Positions 1 through 9,256 of a DNA stretch of 64,000 nt are shown here, piece after piece (position 1 is the stretch's first letter; the number at the start of each line of letters is the position of its first letter). The DNA comes from Psychromonas sp. SP041. GTDB taxonomy: Bacteria; Pseudomonadota; Gammaproteobacteria; Enterobacterales; Psychromonadaceae. The DNA lies in NCBI RefSeq assembly GCF_000470315.2, contig NZ_CBRF02000006.1:1-64000 (forward strand), in the 5' to 3' direction. The notes beneath the pieces were generated by a model. It did not search any database. It was given only the letters and a program-made list of their open reading frames with translations, and was not told where the DNA came from. A program made the position numbers and the translations under genes.

Positions 1-4
1 AATC

Positions 5-197
5 AACACCAATTCTAGTATTATTCATTTATTGGACTCCATTTAATATTTTTGTGTGGTAACAATGATATTAGCCTACACGTTGGTAATGGTGTAGGGG
101 AGTCCAATTATCTATTTAGCTCAATTTACGCCTTAAACTAAGTCATTTTTCCTGCGCAAAATTTAGATCACTTATTTAATGTAATCGGTATTATTTC
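5..197. repeat. Intergenic palindromic repeat, family 2 (copy 1)
   Basis: The right end (about 140-197) carries CCTGCGCAAAATTTAG, then ATCACTTATTTAATG and TCGGTATTATTT. The same end recurs near 2988, 23310 and 55225. The left end is poorly conserved: only ACCAATT near position 8 resembles the inverted terminus. Inside are two nested inverted repeats, TTGGACTCC (33-41) with GGAGTCCAA, and CCTACAC with GTGTAGG. It resembles a non-autonomous MITE-like element. No gene is visible from 1 to 481. Confidence 0.5.
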
Positions 198-443
198 TTA
201 GCTTTATTGATTCGATACTGCTTTTTTAATACAGATATAAAGTATTTTGTATTTAATCTTTTTAATCAGCAAAAGAGAGGTAGTTATTTGATGTGAGTGA
301 GTTGGCATAAGTCGCAATAAATATTAGAAAAAACGGTTTGATTTATGTTCGAAAGTTATGGCAGGAAGATTGTAATGACTGAGAGGAATTGTAAAAAGTG
401 TTATACAAAAGACGTTTCGTAAAATGTATAACACTAGTGTGTA

Positions 444-476
444 TTAAGCTTTTAAAAACAAGTATTAAAAGCTTAA
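444..476 (-). terminator. Hairpin downstream of the OmpA-type gene
   Basis: A perfect 10-bp inverted repeat (TTAAGCTTTT at 444-453, AAAAGCTTAA at 467-476) lies just beyond the stop codon of the minus-strand OmpA-type gene. There is no clean U-tract, so it may be a weak terminator or a 3'-end stabiliser. Confidence 0.4.
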
Positions 477-481
477 CTTAA

Positions 482-994
482 TTATTGTTCTTTATATTTG
501 ATACTCGCAATTCGAGTTTTTTCTGATGATGTATATTCAGATAACTCTGCAGCGCTGTTAAATACTTCAGCGATTACTCGTCTATTTTTCTGAGCACCGA
601 TTTCAGTGTTGTTATCGTACAATGGTGAGCTTTCACCAAACCCGATAGCTTTAACCTGAGAAGGCTTAACGCCTAATCTAATTAATTCAGCTCTTACTTT
701 AATTGCTCTATCAGAAGACAGTTTAGCATTGTAAGTTGCTGTAGCATATTTGCTTGTATGACCTTCAATTACTGCATAAAGATCAGTATCTTTAATAAAT
801 TTTGCAAATTCAGTTATTTCTTTTCTCTCATCGGCTGTCATGTATACAGTAGAATCATTTTTGAATTCAACATTCAAATTTGGAACCATAATACAGTCGC
901 CAGTACTTTCTTCAGCGTATAAATTACCAGCTAAAGCTAGGCTAAGGATCGAAGATGTGAATAATACTTTAAGTGTTTTCAAATTAAACTCCAT
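482..994 (-). CDS. OmpA-family outer-membrane/periplasmic protein
   Basis: A 170-residue exported protein. A signal peptide with probable cleavage after the NLYA motif (residue 27) is followed by a short linker and then an OmpA C-terminal domain at about residues 55-145. The family signatures are visible: an EGHTSKYATATYNAKLS segment, SSDRAIKVRAELIRLG, and the closing GAQKNRRV, which provides the conserved Asp/Arg contacts to diaminopimelate. The family anchors the envelope non-covalently to peptidoglycan. There is no beta-barrel, so this is a stand-alone peptidoglycan-binding protein. It is transcribed divergently from the repeat lipoprotein at 1105 across a 110-bp gap, and the two may share regulation because both have peptidoglycan-binding ends. 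The family call is secure; the specific role is not known. Confidence 0.85.
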   Translation of the reverse strand: MEFNLKTLKVLFTSSILSLALAGNLYAEESTGDCIMVPNLNVEFKNDSTVYMTADERKEITEFAKFIKDTDLYAVIEGHTSKYATATYNAKLSSDRAIKVRAELIRLGVKPSQVKAIGFGESSPLYDNNTEIGAQKNRRVIAEVFNSAAELSEYTSSEKTRIASIKYKEQ

Positions 995-1104
995 TTATAA
1001 TTTTATAACATAGATGAACTATATCACGAAGATGGAATTAAATAGCTAATTTAAAGTTATTTTTGTGATAAAATACTCTGTATATTCAACGAAAGGGAAA
1101 AACA

Positions 1105-2592
1105 ATGAAAAATAACTTTAAAGTATCGGCTATCGCAGCAACGGTTCTGCTTACTGTAACAGGGTGTTCAGTAACAGATTCTTCAAATGAAGCTTTGACG
1201 ATGAAAAATGAAGAGATTCAAAAACTAAATGAAGAGCTGCAAGCAAAAAACACTAAGATTGCATCACTAAGTTCAATGACGGCTCCTGGAGCAACTGACC
1301 AATTTGCTGTTGGTAATTCTTTAATTCCACCTAATGCTAAAGCTGGCGAATGTTATGCAAAAGTATTAGTACCTGCGGAATACAGAACAGATCCAATTCA
1401 ACGTTTATTAAAAGAAGCACAATCTCAAATTGTTGTTACTCCTGCTACTTATAAAGTAGTTGAGAAAAAAGTAACGATTAGAGAAGCAAGCTCTAAACTA
1501 GTTCCTGTTGCTGCTACATATAAGCCAGCTAGCGAACGTATCATGGTTGAGCCTGAAAAAACTGAGTTAGTTCCTGTTCCTGCGGTTTACAAAACAGTCA
1601 CTGAAAGTGTTATGGTTGAACCTGAAAAGACTGCGTTAATTGCAGTGCCTGCGGTTTACAAAACAATCACTGAAAGCGTTATGGTTGAGCCTGAGAAAAC
1701 AGCATTAGTAACAATGCCAGCTACTTACAAAACAACTAGTGAACGTATTATGGTTGAACCTGAAAAGACTGAACTTGTTACTGTTCCAGCTACTTACAAA
1801 ACTATTTCTAAGCAGGTATTAGTGTCTCCTGCTCATACAGAATGGAAAAAAGGTCGCGGCGAAATTGAAAAAGTTGATAACTCAACTGGTGAAATTATGT
1901 GTCTGGTCGATGTGCCTGCTGTTTATAAAATGGTAACAACAACGGTATTAGATAAAGAAGCGTACACAAAAGAAGTTAAAACACCTGCTGTTTACAAAAC
2001 TGTTAAGACAAGAGCATTAGATAATGCACCAACTTCAAAAGCGGTTATTACTCCTGCTGTTTACAAAACAGTAACTAAGCAAGAGCTTGTATCGCCAGCG
2101 ACAACAAAAGAAGTTAAAACACCTGCTGTTTTCGAAACTATTACGAAAAAAGAATTAGTGACAGCTGCTACTACTAGAGAAGTTAAAATTCCTGCAGTAT
2201 ATAAAACGGTAACTAGTAACGTATTAGCAACAGCTGCTTCAACTCAAGAAGTTAAAATTCCAGCTATATGCAAAATGGTTAAAACTCGTGTTTTAGATAT
2301 CCCTGCTAAAGAAACAAAAACAACTACTCCAGCGGTATATGAAACTTACGATACAACGGTAAAAACTGCTGAGTCGTACTTAAAATGGCAGGAAATTCTG
2401 TGTGAAACTAACACAACAGAAGATGTTGTTTCTAAATTACAAAGAGAACTAAAAAGTAGAGATTACAACATTACTAATGTTGATGGTGTTTACGGTGCAG
2501 AAACGCGTGCTGCTGTAAATGCATACCAAAAAGATGAAAAATTAAACCAAGGTGCTTTAACATTAAAAACGTTAGAAACACTAGGTCTATAA
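1105..2592 (+). CDS. Repeat-rich lipoprotein with C-terminal peptidoglycan-binding domain
   Basis: A 495-residue lipoprotein. The signal sequence ends in a lipobox (LLTVTGC, Cys at about residue 21), followed by a short coiled coil (MKNEEIQKLNEELQAKN). About 13 units of a roughly 23-residue repeat with consensus PAVYKTVTxxVLVxPAxT run from residue 110 to 395. One non-repeat insert (about 245-268) carries a Cys. The last 65 residues form a peptidoglycan-binding-1 fold (SKLQRELKSRDY...VDGVYGAETRAAVNAYQ). The protein probably tethers the outer membrane to the cell wall or forms an extended envelope spacer. Some repeat units are nearly identical at DNA level (about 1540-1800), so unit number could change by recombination. 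The ATG follows an AAAGGGAAA ribosome-binding site. No precise function is known to me. Confidence 0.8.
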   Translation: MKNNFKVSAIAATVLLTVTGCSVTDSSNEALTMKNEEIQKLNEELQAKNTKIASLSSMTAPGATDQFAVGNSLIPPNAKAGECYAKVLVPAEYRTDPIQRLLKEAQSQIVVTPATYKVVEKKVTIREASSKLVPVAATYKPASERIMVEPEKTELVPVPAVYKTVTESVMVEPEKTALIAVPAVYKTITESVMVEPEKTALVTMPATYKTTSERIMVEPEKTELVTVPATYKTISKQVLVSPAHTEWKKGRGEIEKVDNSTGEIMCLVDVPAVYKMVTTTVLDKEAYTKEVKTPAVYKTVKTRALDNAPTSKAVITPAVYKTVTKQELVSPATTKEVKTPAVFETITKKELVTAATTREVKIPAVYKTVTSNVLATAASTQEVKIPAICKMVKTRVLDIPAKETKTTTPAVYETYDTTVKTAESYLKWQEILCETNTTEDVVSKLQRELKSRDYNITNVDGVYGAETRAAVNAYQKDEKLNQGALTLKTLETLGL

Positions 2593-2627
2593 TCACTGCT
2601 TTATCTTTTGATTAAATAATTATTTAT

Positions 2628-2660
2628 GCCTACTTCTGTACAGGAGTAGGCATTTTTTTT
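2628..2660 (+). terminator. Rho-independent terminator of the lipoprotein gene
   Basis: GCCTACT (2628-2634) pairs with AGTAGGC (2645-2651) around a self-complementary CTGTACAG core, followed by a run of eight T. It lies 35 bp after the stop codon. Confidence 0.9.
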
Positions 2661-3320
2661 ATTCCTCAGACTCTTCACTGTACTACTACACACTCATACT
2701 ATTTTTACCGGAAGATACCGATAAATCGCGTATAACCTAAAGCTCTTGCATAAAAATAAAGAATCTATTCCTGCGCTTATATTAAAAATACTGACTCATT
2801 ATCTTCCTTTATTTTAGAAAGTTAGCTTAGCGAAAATATCCCTACTTTCATTGCTAATATTTTCACTATTAATATTTTCTTTATTGAAAGTGAATCTTAA
2901 TGATCGCATCCCAGCATCCTAGCTCATTGTGCTTCCAATTTAATCGACTCTTTGAAAGACTTCTGCTTACACTTTAAAATAAACGTATTTTTCTGCGTCA
3001 AATTTAGAATACTTGTTTAATGTAATTGGTTTTATTTATTAGGTTTATAATGAATAGCGAAGCTGTTTTTCTAATAAAAGAGAGTTACTTAGCAAAGCAT
3101 TATTAAGCATAAATAATAAAAGGAGAGTTAACATTAATACATATCTTACGATATTAAGTTTGCTGGTGAGAGTAGTAATAGGGTAGCAATAGGGCTGTTT
3201 TTAAAAAATTTAAATCTTACTTAAAATACCTTTGTATAGAGTAGTCAGTAGTACCGCGACTACTTATTTAGGAAGCTTTAAAGCTCAATGATAGTGCTCC
3301 TACAATCCTATCGAGAAAGG
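2661..3320. other. Non-coding interval with a family-2 repeat end
   Basis: No gene is visible in this AT-rich stretch. At about 2969-3080 it contains the right end of repeat family 2 (TTTCTGCG, AAATTTAG, TTTAATGTAATTGG). Its similarity to the copy at 126-250 extends past the normal repeat terminus (TTATTT-TTAG-TTTAT...CTG-TTTTT-TAATA). This suggests a duplicated longer segment, or insertion into related sites. No matching left end could be found. Confidence 0.5.
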
Positions 3321-3517
3321 TTATATCCCCGTTTAAGGTGCTTTATTCAATTGTTAGCTTAGACTCCATATCAAGGCGCAACATGATGGTAATGACTAGC
3401 CCTTATCGAAGGTGGCAACACCGAGTTGGTTTTCAAGTTAGCGAGCCAGAGGGCAAGTAGTGAAACAAACATCTTCGCAGTTTGCTGAATTTTACCCTCA
3501 AACGGTAACGGGTATAT
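3321..3517. repeat. Intergenic repeat, family 1 (copy A)
   Basis: The ends are imperfect inverted repeats: ATATCCCCGTTTAAGGTG on the left, and AAACGGTAACGGGTAT on the right (about 3500-3515). The interior (TTAGCTTAGACTCC, TCAAGGCG, CTTATCGAAGGT, GAGTTGGTTTTCAAG) matches copy B at 13211-13465 closely. It lies downstream of the minus-strand diguanylate cyclase gene. Confidence 0.75.
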
Positions 3518-3545
3518 AGACAGTGATGATTGATTAAGAATAGGG

Positions 3546-5042
3546 TTAAGCTTTTATACCTTCATCGTGTTTGTACTTTTGATTATGCATTTCGAGCTGT
3601 TTAATAAAGCTTAATAGATTTTTTAGCATCGTATAATCATTATTTCTGATATTAATTTTTTGTAATGAATCTAACAGTTCGATATGGTCAATACGTTGCT
3701 CTGTACTTAAGTTTGATTGCATTTTTTTACTAACCGCCACTTCGTCTTTAAAGTAAGACGAGACCATTTGAATTAACTGTGGGAAGCCACTTGCTATATC
3801 TATTTGTTTATCGAGCAATGAAAAAAGTAAATTATCTATCTCTTGTCGATCACTGCCAGTTTCAGTTATGCCTATTTTTGCCAGGTTATATTTATAAGGG
3901 CTTAAATTTTCTGAAAAAACAATGCTGTTATGTAAACGTTTTTTAGCTTGATACATCGCAGCATCTGCCGCTTTAATTTCTAACTCTGCATCGGTTGCTT
4001 GTGGCGTTAGTATGTGAACACCAATGCTACAGTCAATTTGTAACTTAAACCCATTTATATCTATATCTTCTTTCATTAATCTTTGTACACGTTGTGCTAG
4101 AGCATAAGCACACTGATAAGCGCTAGTTTTATTTTGACCTGTGTTTTTAATCAATATCGCAAACTCATCTCCACCAATGCGAGCAATGACCTCTTCATCT
4201 CGTAATGAATGGTTTAATCTAATTCCAAATTCGACGAGTACTTTATCGCCAATATTGTGTCCGTATTTGTCATTTATTGGTTTAAACCCATCTAAGTCAA
4301 TATACAATAAAGCGCCATAATGCTTGCCGTGCGAAAGAGAAGGTAATAGTTGTTTAAATTTTTCATCGAACATTCTACGGTTAAATAATCCTGTTAATGT
4401 ATCCGTAGTCGACTCTGCTATTAACTTTTTTTGTGCTTCTTCTGTGAAACTTAATAAGAAGAAAATACCAGATATAACTGAAAATATAGGCCATATAACT
4501 TGAGTAGAGGCCATTGTAATGCCGAACGTTTCTGGTGAAATTTCTAGTAATATAGATCGAGAGATGACGATAATTATCATAACAATATAGGTGTATACAA
4601 TAATCATGTCAGAAGGGTTTCTATCGACTTTCTTTTTTAAAAAAAGGTAAGCACATAAACTAAAAGCAATTGGGATAAATAAACTCGAAGTATGTAATAG
4701 ACCACTTATATTACCGTTTAAGATAAAGTAACTTTGCATAGTAATGTTAAGTAAAAATAAGCAGGCAATTAATTTACTTGGCGTTGCTATTTTACAGCGT
4801 TTAAAACTGAAAATAGTTATGCCCCATATAAACATAGAAGATAATATTGCTGATAATATTTCAATGAAAAGCGTTAATTCTAAAGAATATAAAAACCAGC
4901 TTATAGCGAATACATAGAATGACCCAAATAAAAATTGTGTCGATTTAGTACTTTCATCTGTATTTTTAATACGCGTTCCAGCAAATGCTAAAACGAGGTT
5001 AATTAATGCAATCGTCAGATAGTACGTTTGATCGGAAGACAT
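3546..5042 (-). CDS. Membrane-bound diguanylate cyclase (GGDEF)
   Basis: A 498-residue protein. About six hydrophobic segments fill residues 5-200 (a membrane sensor of unrecognised type), followed by a GGDEF domain at about 210-375. The catalytic motif is intact (ARIGGDEF, GGDEF at 290-294), as is the metal-binding Asp in YIDLDGFK (249). It should therefore make cyclic-di-GMP from two GTP. The allosteric RxxD inhibitory site is degenerate (RDEE at 281-284), which suggests little product inhibition. A C-terminal extension of about 115 residues has no recognised domain. The gene stands alone, with non-coding DNA on both sides; the upstream interval is nearly 800 bp. What the membrane part senses is unknown. 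Confidence 0.85.
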   Translation of the reverse strand: MSSDQTYYLTIALINLVLAFAGTRIKNTDESTKSTQFLFGSFYVFAISWFLYSLELTLFIEILSAILSSMFIWGITIFSFKRCKIATPSKLIACLFLLNITMQSYFILNGNISGLLHTSSLFIPIAFSLCAYLFLKKKVDRNPSDMIIVYTYIVMIIIVISRSILLEISPETFGITMASTQVIWPIFSVISGIFFLLSFTEEAQKKLIAESTTDTLTGLFNRRMFDEKFKQLLPSLSHGKHYGALLYIDLDGFKPINDKYGHNIGDKVLVEFGIRLNHSLRDEEVIARIGGDEFAILIKNTGQNKTSAYQCAYALAQRVQRLMKEDIDINGFKLQIDCSIGVHILTPQATDAELEIKAADAAMYQAKKRLHNSIVFSENLSPYKYNLAKIGITETGSDRQEIDNLLFSLLDKQIDIASGFPQLIQMVSSYFKDEVAVSKKMQSNLSTEQRIDHIELLDSLQKINIRNNDYTMLKNLLSFIKQLEMHNQKYKHDEGIKA

Positions 5043-5834
5043 AAGTATTTATCCAAATAAATTCGATAGCTCAATATTTTGTTCGTTAATTAAACTATTA
5101 ACGGGCATCTATTTGAGTTTTTAGTTAAGAGCCTAATAAATTAAAAAAGTTATAATCATCTATTAATCTTTCATTTCTGTTCAGCTATGGAATATTACTC
5201 TAACTTATTTTCACTCTATTTCGTATGGTTTTAGTTACAGTAATTTATATTTGGTTGATATTCAAACTGTTCACTCATTTTTAATTTATTTTTATTAATT
5301 AATTTTCTTGGTTGAGATGTAAAGCCAATCCTAAATTATAAAATAGATATTTAAAATCAACATAGGCCATATTATATAGTATTTAAGCGTAATAAGGTGC
5401 GAGGATTAATTCTTGGAAAATTTATTTCTAATTATTGATTAGAATGGAATAGCTCTTGTTTTTTATTACTCTTAATAATTTTATCTTTATATCATCATGG
5501 TGATTAATTGATTTTTTTACTCTAAAAGAAGTAGTTATTAGGTTTTAGTTTGTCGCGTATTTGATGACGTCTTTTCTAAACAAAAATATAAGTTAGATGA
5601 GTTAATTTTTGTCACAATTCATATTGCGTAAATTATTAAACGTGAAAATTTTTAATATTTTGAAGGTGAGCGTTTCTCAATAATTGAACGCTCAAATAGC
5701 GAGGTTAATAAGTTAAAAGGGGAATACTGCTTTAAAAGAAAAGAAAAGAAAAGAAAAGAAAAGAAAAGAAAGAGAATATTTAAGCCTAATTTTTTATTAA
5801 AAGTCGGTTTCTTAATATAGTTTTTACTCATTAC
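5043..5834. other. Long non-coding interval upstream of the diguanylate cyclase
   Basis: About 790 bp of very AT-rich DNA with no credible ORF on either strand. It is the upstream region of the GGDEF gene (minus strand) and the downstream region of the ABC ATPase gene. The only clear structure is the AAAAG microsatellite near 5734. Confidence 0.5.
5734..5768. repeat. AAAAG pentanucleotide microsatellite (7 perfect units)
   Basis: Seven consecutive AAAAG units, followed by the degraded AAAGAG. It lies between the stop codon of the ABC ATPase (5835) and the distant start of the diguanylate cyclase (5042). Such a tract can change length by slippage. It is not inside a gene, nor next to a visible promoter. 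Confidence 0.95.
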
Positions 5835-6581
5835 TCATAAACAAGCAACAACGACGGGGTAGTTTTCAAGTTGAATAATTTGTGAATTTACATTAAATAC
5901 GTCTTTAATTAATGTTTTATCGATAATAAGTCTAGGCTCACCATATGCGAATAAGCTGCCATTATGTAATACGGCAACTTTATCTGAGTATTGAATTGCT
6001 AAGTTCAAATCATGTACGACCATTAATGCGCAGGCGCTATTATGTTGAGTGTAATATTTAATATATTCTAATAGTTTAAGTTGATTGTGCATGTCTAGTG
6101 CAGACGTTGGTTCATCAAGAATTAATACCTTAGGGTCATTAATGACAGCCTGTGCCAACCCGGCCATTTGGCTTTCTCCTCCTGATAATTCCGTACAAAC
6201 TTTATTCGCAAGATGTAAGATATCTATGCTTTCTAGTAAAGACAGTGCTTTTTCTGCGCTATTTTCTTTTGTGAATAAAGAGTTCGCATCAATATGCATC
6301 GTTGTTATGAGAAGCTCAAGTACGGTTATGTTAGCAGATATGCGATGGTCCTGCGGCAAGTACCCAATATCGTTAACGTGAAGCGGTTCATCTCCTAACA
6401 TGATCGATTCAGCATCAAAACGAATACGCTTGGTCATTTGCTTGAGAATAGTTGACTTACCTGCGCCATTTTTACCAATTAATGAAATCATTTCACCTGG
6501 GTAAATTTCAGGTATATTTAAGTTATCTAGAATAACCTGCTTACCAAATGAAACAGAAAGATGGTTAATGTTAAGTGCCAT
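5835..6581 (-). CDS. Iron-complex ABC transporter, ATP-binding protein (FecE/BtuD type)
   Basis: A 248-residue ATPase that powers uptake of a chelated metal, probably ferric siderophore or haem. The Walker A motif is GKNGAGKST (residues 36-44). The signature is LSGGESQMAGLAQAV, Walker B is VLILDEPTSALD, and the switch histidine is in MVVHDLNLA. The signature helix has Gln-Met-Ala-Gly in place of the usual Gln-Arg-x-x, a mild oddity. It is the third gene of a three-gene operon, and its start overlaps the permease stop by one base. Regulation probably comes from the Fur-type site ahead of the binding-protein gene. BtuD (cobalamin) is an alternative, but the Fur box favours iron. Confidence 0.88.
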   Translation of the reverse strand: MALNINHLSVSFGKQVILDNLNIPEIYPGEMISLIGKNGAGKSTILKQMTKRIRFDAESIMLGDEPLHVNDIGYLPQDHRISANITVLELLITTMHIDANSLFTKENSAEKALSLLESIDILHLANKVCTELSGGESQMAGLAQAVINDPKVLILDEPTSALDMHNQLKLLEYIKYYTQHNSACALMVVHDLNLAIQYSDKVAVLHNGSLFAYGEPRLIIDKTLIKDVFNVNSQIIQLENYPVVVACL

Positions 6582-7696
6582 TAAAATTTCCCTCCCTTTT
6601 TAATAATTAAGAAGATAAAGAAAGGCACACCGATAATAGACATCATAACGGTTAAGGGCAAAATAATACCGGGCATGAATGATTTACTTGCAATAGAAGC
6701 GAGCTCAACTAAAACTGCACCGAGTAAAAAAGAAGCTGGTAAAAAGAAGCGTTGATCTTCACCTAAAATCATACGCGCAATATGAGGGCCGACTAAACCA
6801 ACAAAGCCAATGGCTCCAACAAAAGCAACAGATAAAGAAGTAATTAAAGAAACTAATAATAATGTTTTTATGCGTAGTCTTTTTACATTAATACCCATTG
6901 ATTCAGCACGGTCTAAACCTACTTTCAAAGAGGATAACTTCCATGCATCTTTCATCATAATCGCCATTACTATGGGTAATAAAATAGCGAGTGTTAATAT
7001 CTTCCCCCAGCTGCCACGATCAAGCGATCCCATTTGCCAAAATACTAACGTCTGTAATTGCGTTTCAGTAGCAATATATTGCATCATTGTTAGCATTCCA
7101 TCATAGGCAAACATAATAGCAACACCGAATAACATAACGCCTTCGATTGAAATACGTTTAATAGACGAGATACCTGCAATCATAAAGGTTGTTAGTAAAC
7201 ACATTATAAAAGCCATTACAGCAATTTGATATTGCTCAGGTATAAAGGGCAATGAGACAACATGAGTAATAACCAACGAAGCACCAAAACCTGCAGAGGC
7301 TGACACACCAAAAGTATAAGGATCAGCTAAAGGGTTATTAAGTGTCGTTTGCATCTGCGCACCAGCAACTGCTAACGCACCACCTACAAAAGGTGCCATT
7401 AAAGACATCGGCATACGAATGTCCCAGATAATAGTTTGAGTCACAATGTCACTTGCTTCAGGGGTAAAGATCCCCGTCATGACTTGTGATAATGTTAAAC
7501 CATGAGAACCAATTAAAATATCAGCAACTAAGCCTACTAAACTAAGCAAGAAGAAAAATACTAACGCTAATTTTTTCTTTTTTAAGCGAGAGCGGTGCTC
7601 TGAAAGAGCATCATTAATTTGGCTATTTTCTTGTTGTATATCGAGGTTCTTTTGTTTATCAATATAAGACCCTGACATACAAATACTTTGTTCCAT
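6581..7696 (-). CDS. Iron-complex ABC transporter permease (FecCD/BtuC family)
   Basis: A 371-residue integral membrane protein of the FecCD family, forming the inner-membrane channel as a homodimer. The family landmarks are RMPMSLMAPFVGGALAVAGAQMQTTLNNPLADPYTFGVSASAG, given here only as the opening R-P motif and the NPLADP motif (about 130), then GAIGFVGLVGPHIAR near residue 305, a conserved contact region for the ATPase. There are about nine to ten hydrophobic helices. The N-terminal cytoplasmic tail of about 45 residues is longer than usual. Start and stop codons overlap those of both neighbours, showing tight translational coupling with the binding protein and ATPase. Confidence 0.9.
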   Translation of the reverse strand: MEQSICMSGSYIDKQKNLDIQQENSQINDALSEHRSRLKKKKLALVFFFLLSLVGLVADILIGSHGLTLSQVMTGIFTPEASDIVTQTIIWDIRMPMSLMAPFVGGALAVAGAQMQTTLNNPLADPYTFGVSASAGFGASLVITHVVSLPFIPEQYQIAVMAFIMCLLTTFMIAGISSIKRISIEGVMLFGVAIMFAYDGMLTMMQYIATETQLQTLVFWQMGSLDRGSWGKILTLAILLPIVMAIMMKDAWKLSSLKVGLDRAESMGINVKRLRIKTLLLVSLITSLSVAFVGAIGFVGLVGPHIARMILGEDQRFFLPASFLLGAVLVELASIASKSFMPGIILPLTVMMSIIGVPFFIFLIIKKGGKF

Positions 7697-8871
7697 TATT
7701 GCATTGCCTTACTGTTATTCTGCCCGAATTGACCAGACACTGAACGGTTTGCAAAACGTTTATTCATTTCCACAAAAGTATGCTCTGGATCTAGATCTTT
7801 AAATTGTTCAGGATGAAGCCACTTAGCAAAATATTCAATCGCAACTAAATTGTACGGCGAATTATAAAATGGCATATAAATAGAAAAGACATTATTAGTT
7901 TGGAAAGCATTTGTTGCTTTTAACCATGAGCGATCCATTAACGCTGTCGTTGATACTTTGATAGCATTGGCATTCAAGGGTGCATAACCCAATGGAATAC
8001 CAGATGTTGGATTACCGTCTTTATCAAGCCAGCCGGTTGTTTGCATAATATAAATATCAGGTTGAGCAACCAATACACTTTCTGGTGACATTTGACCCGT
8101 TACTGCTCCTTTTAATGGCGCTTCTGCAATATTGTTAGCCTCTAAAAAAGGAATATAAGCACCCATATTACCCTCTGCGAAAGTACGACAACATGAATCG
8201 TTATAACCCGCTGCTCGTTCTATAAAAACATTTATGTTTTTTTGTTTGGGAGTTAATGAGGCTAGGCTATTAGTTAATTCTTTTAGATGAGCTTTATAGT
8301 ACTCAGCAAAGCGCTGTCCTTGCTCTTTTCTACCTAATGCTTTCGCTAAAGTCGTGACTGATTGCACTGTGTTTTCGATAGGGTGTTCGCGGAAATCAAT
8401 GGCGATGACTTTGGTTCCTGCTTTATCTAATTTTTTAAGTAGACCTTTATCTTGCGCTAATTTTATATTGGATAAATCGACAACGAATAGATCGGGTTTA
8501 TTTTGCATATCAATGAACCGTTCGGCATCGAATTCTCCTGATTTAATTTTACCTATTGTTAAAATATCCTTAAGGCTTGGGTAGTCTTTGATGTAATCAG
8601 CATACATGCTGGGAGCTGATAAACGCATATCATCGCGCCAAGCAACTAAATGCTTAGCCGCCTCTTTTTGGTAAATAATTTCTAATAATGGAAATACTCG
8701 TCCCGTCGACAAAGCAATATTTTGGGGTTCTTTATCGATTGTAACGGTACGTCCTGCAATATCTATAATCGTCACTGGGAAAGTATCTGCAATACTAGAA
8801 AATGAGAACGACGAACTAATAATGAAAGAAAAAATAATCAATAGGGTACGGAAATGAATAACACTTTTCAT
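7696..8871 (-). CDS. Iron-complex ABC transporter substrate-binding protein
   Basis: A periplasmic binding protein of the FepB/FhuD/BtuF class. I place the start at 8871 (MKSVIHFRTLLII...): it begins a normal signal peptide ending near SSIADTFP and is preceded by AAGG. An ATG 29 codons further upstream also exists but would give an odd leader. After the signal come VTIIDIAGRTVTIDKEPQNIAL, the usual opening of the family, a long helical linker near the middle, and VLVAQPDIYIMQTTGW in the second lobe. The mature protein carries several His and Cys residues. It captures a ferric complex (siderophore or haem) and passes it to the downstream permease. The exact ligand cannot be read from sequence. 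Confidence 0.85.
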   Translation of the reverse strand: MKSVIHFRTLLIIFSFIISSSFSFSSIADTFPVTIIDIAGRTVTIDKEPQNIALSTGRVFPLLEIIYQKEAAKHLVAWRDDMRLSAPSMYADYIKDYPSLKDILTIGKIKSGEFDAERFIDMQNKPDLFVVDLSNIKLAQDKGLLKKLDKAGTKVIAIDFREHPIENTVQSVTTLAKALGRKEQGQRFAEYYKAHLKELTNSLASLTPKQKNINVFIERAAGYNDSCCRTFAEGNMGAYIPFLEANNIAEAPLKGAVTGQMSPESVLVAQPDIYIMQTTGWLDKDGNPTSGIPLGYAPLNANAIKVSTTALMDRSWLKATNAFQTNNVFSIYMPFYNSPYNLVAIEYFAKWLHPEQFKDLDPEHTFVEMNKRFANRSVSGQFGQNNSKAMQ

Positions 8872-8940
8872 GGTGTAAAACCTTATAAGTAAGTGGGAAT
8901 TAATATGGCATAAACGAAGAAGATAATAATCTCTGATGCA

Positions 8941-9030
8941 AATAATAATTGTTATCATTTACGTTGTAAATCTATATTAAAAATAATTGAATTAAAAATG
9001 TTACTTAAAATTTAATCTAAATAATTATCA
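8941..9030 (-). promoter_or_regulatory. Putative Fur operator(s) of the iron ABC operon
   Basis: TAATAATTGTTATCA (8943-8957) differs from the Fur 7-1-7 consensus TGATAATNATTATCA at two positions. A second, weaker site (9016-9030) keeps a perfect ATTATCA half. Both lie 70-160 bp upstream of the binding-protein start, consistent with repression by Fur when iron is plentiful. This is motif reading only. Confidence 0.65.
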
Positions 9031-9150
9031 TTAATTTAAGTACTCCCTTAGAGGTGATTTTTTTCGTTTGTTTAGATGACATTTAACGATAAAATTAATT
9101 ATTTGTAGGTAATTTGTGAATTTTTAATCAAATCATACTTAATGGGTATA

Positions 9151-9183
9151 TTAAGTTGATATGACAACTTAATAGCTTACAAT
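9151..9183 (+). promoter_or_regulatory. Candidate promoter overlapping an inverted repeat, upstream of the PEP-CTERM gene
   Basis: TTGATA (9156-9161) and TACAAT (9178-9183) are spaced by 16 bp. The -35 hexamer lies inside a perfect 8-bp inverted repeat (TTAAGTTG at 9151-9158, CAACTTAA at 9165-9172) that could be an operator. The gene starts 74 bp further on. Confidence 0.4.
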
Positions 9184-9256
9184 ATAGGCAGTTATAATAA
9201 TATTTAATGGAAATTCTTTCCGATGGTAGGAAAGAGAGTAAAAAAGGAAATAAAAA

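Noticed and set aside
3130-3190. A short hydrophobic reading frame after AAAGGAGAG in the gap before the diguanylate cyclase
   Set aside because: It would need an ATT start and has only 17 codons; not supportable.
5835-8871. Assignment of the FecCD-type transporter as a vitamin B12 importer (BtuCDF)
   Set aside because: The families are alike, but the Fur-type sites and the absence of a B12 riboswitch here favour an iron complex.
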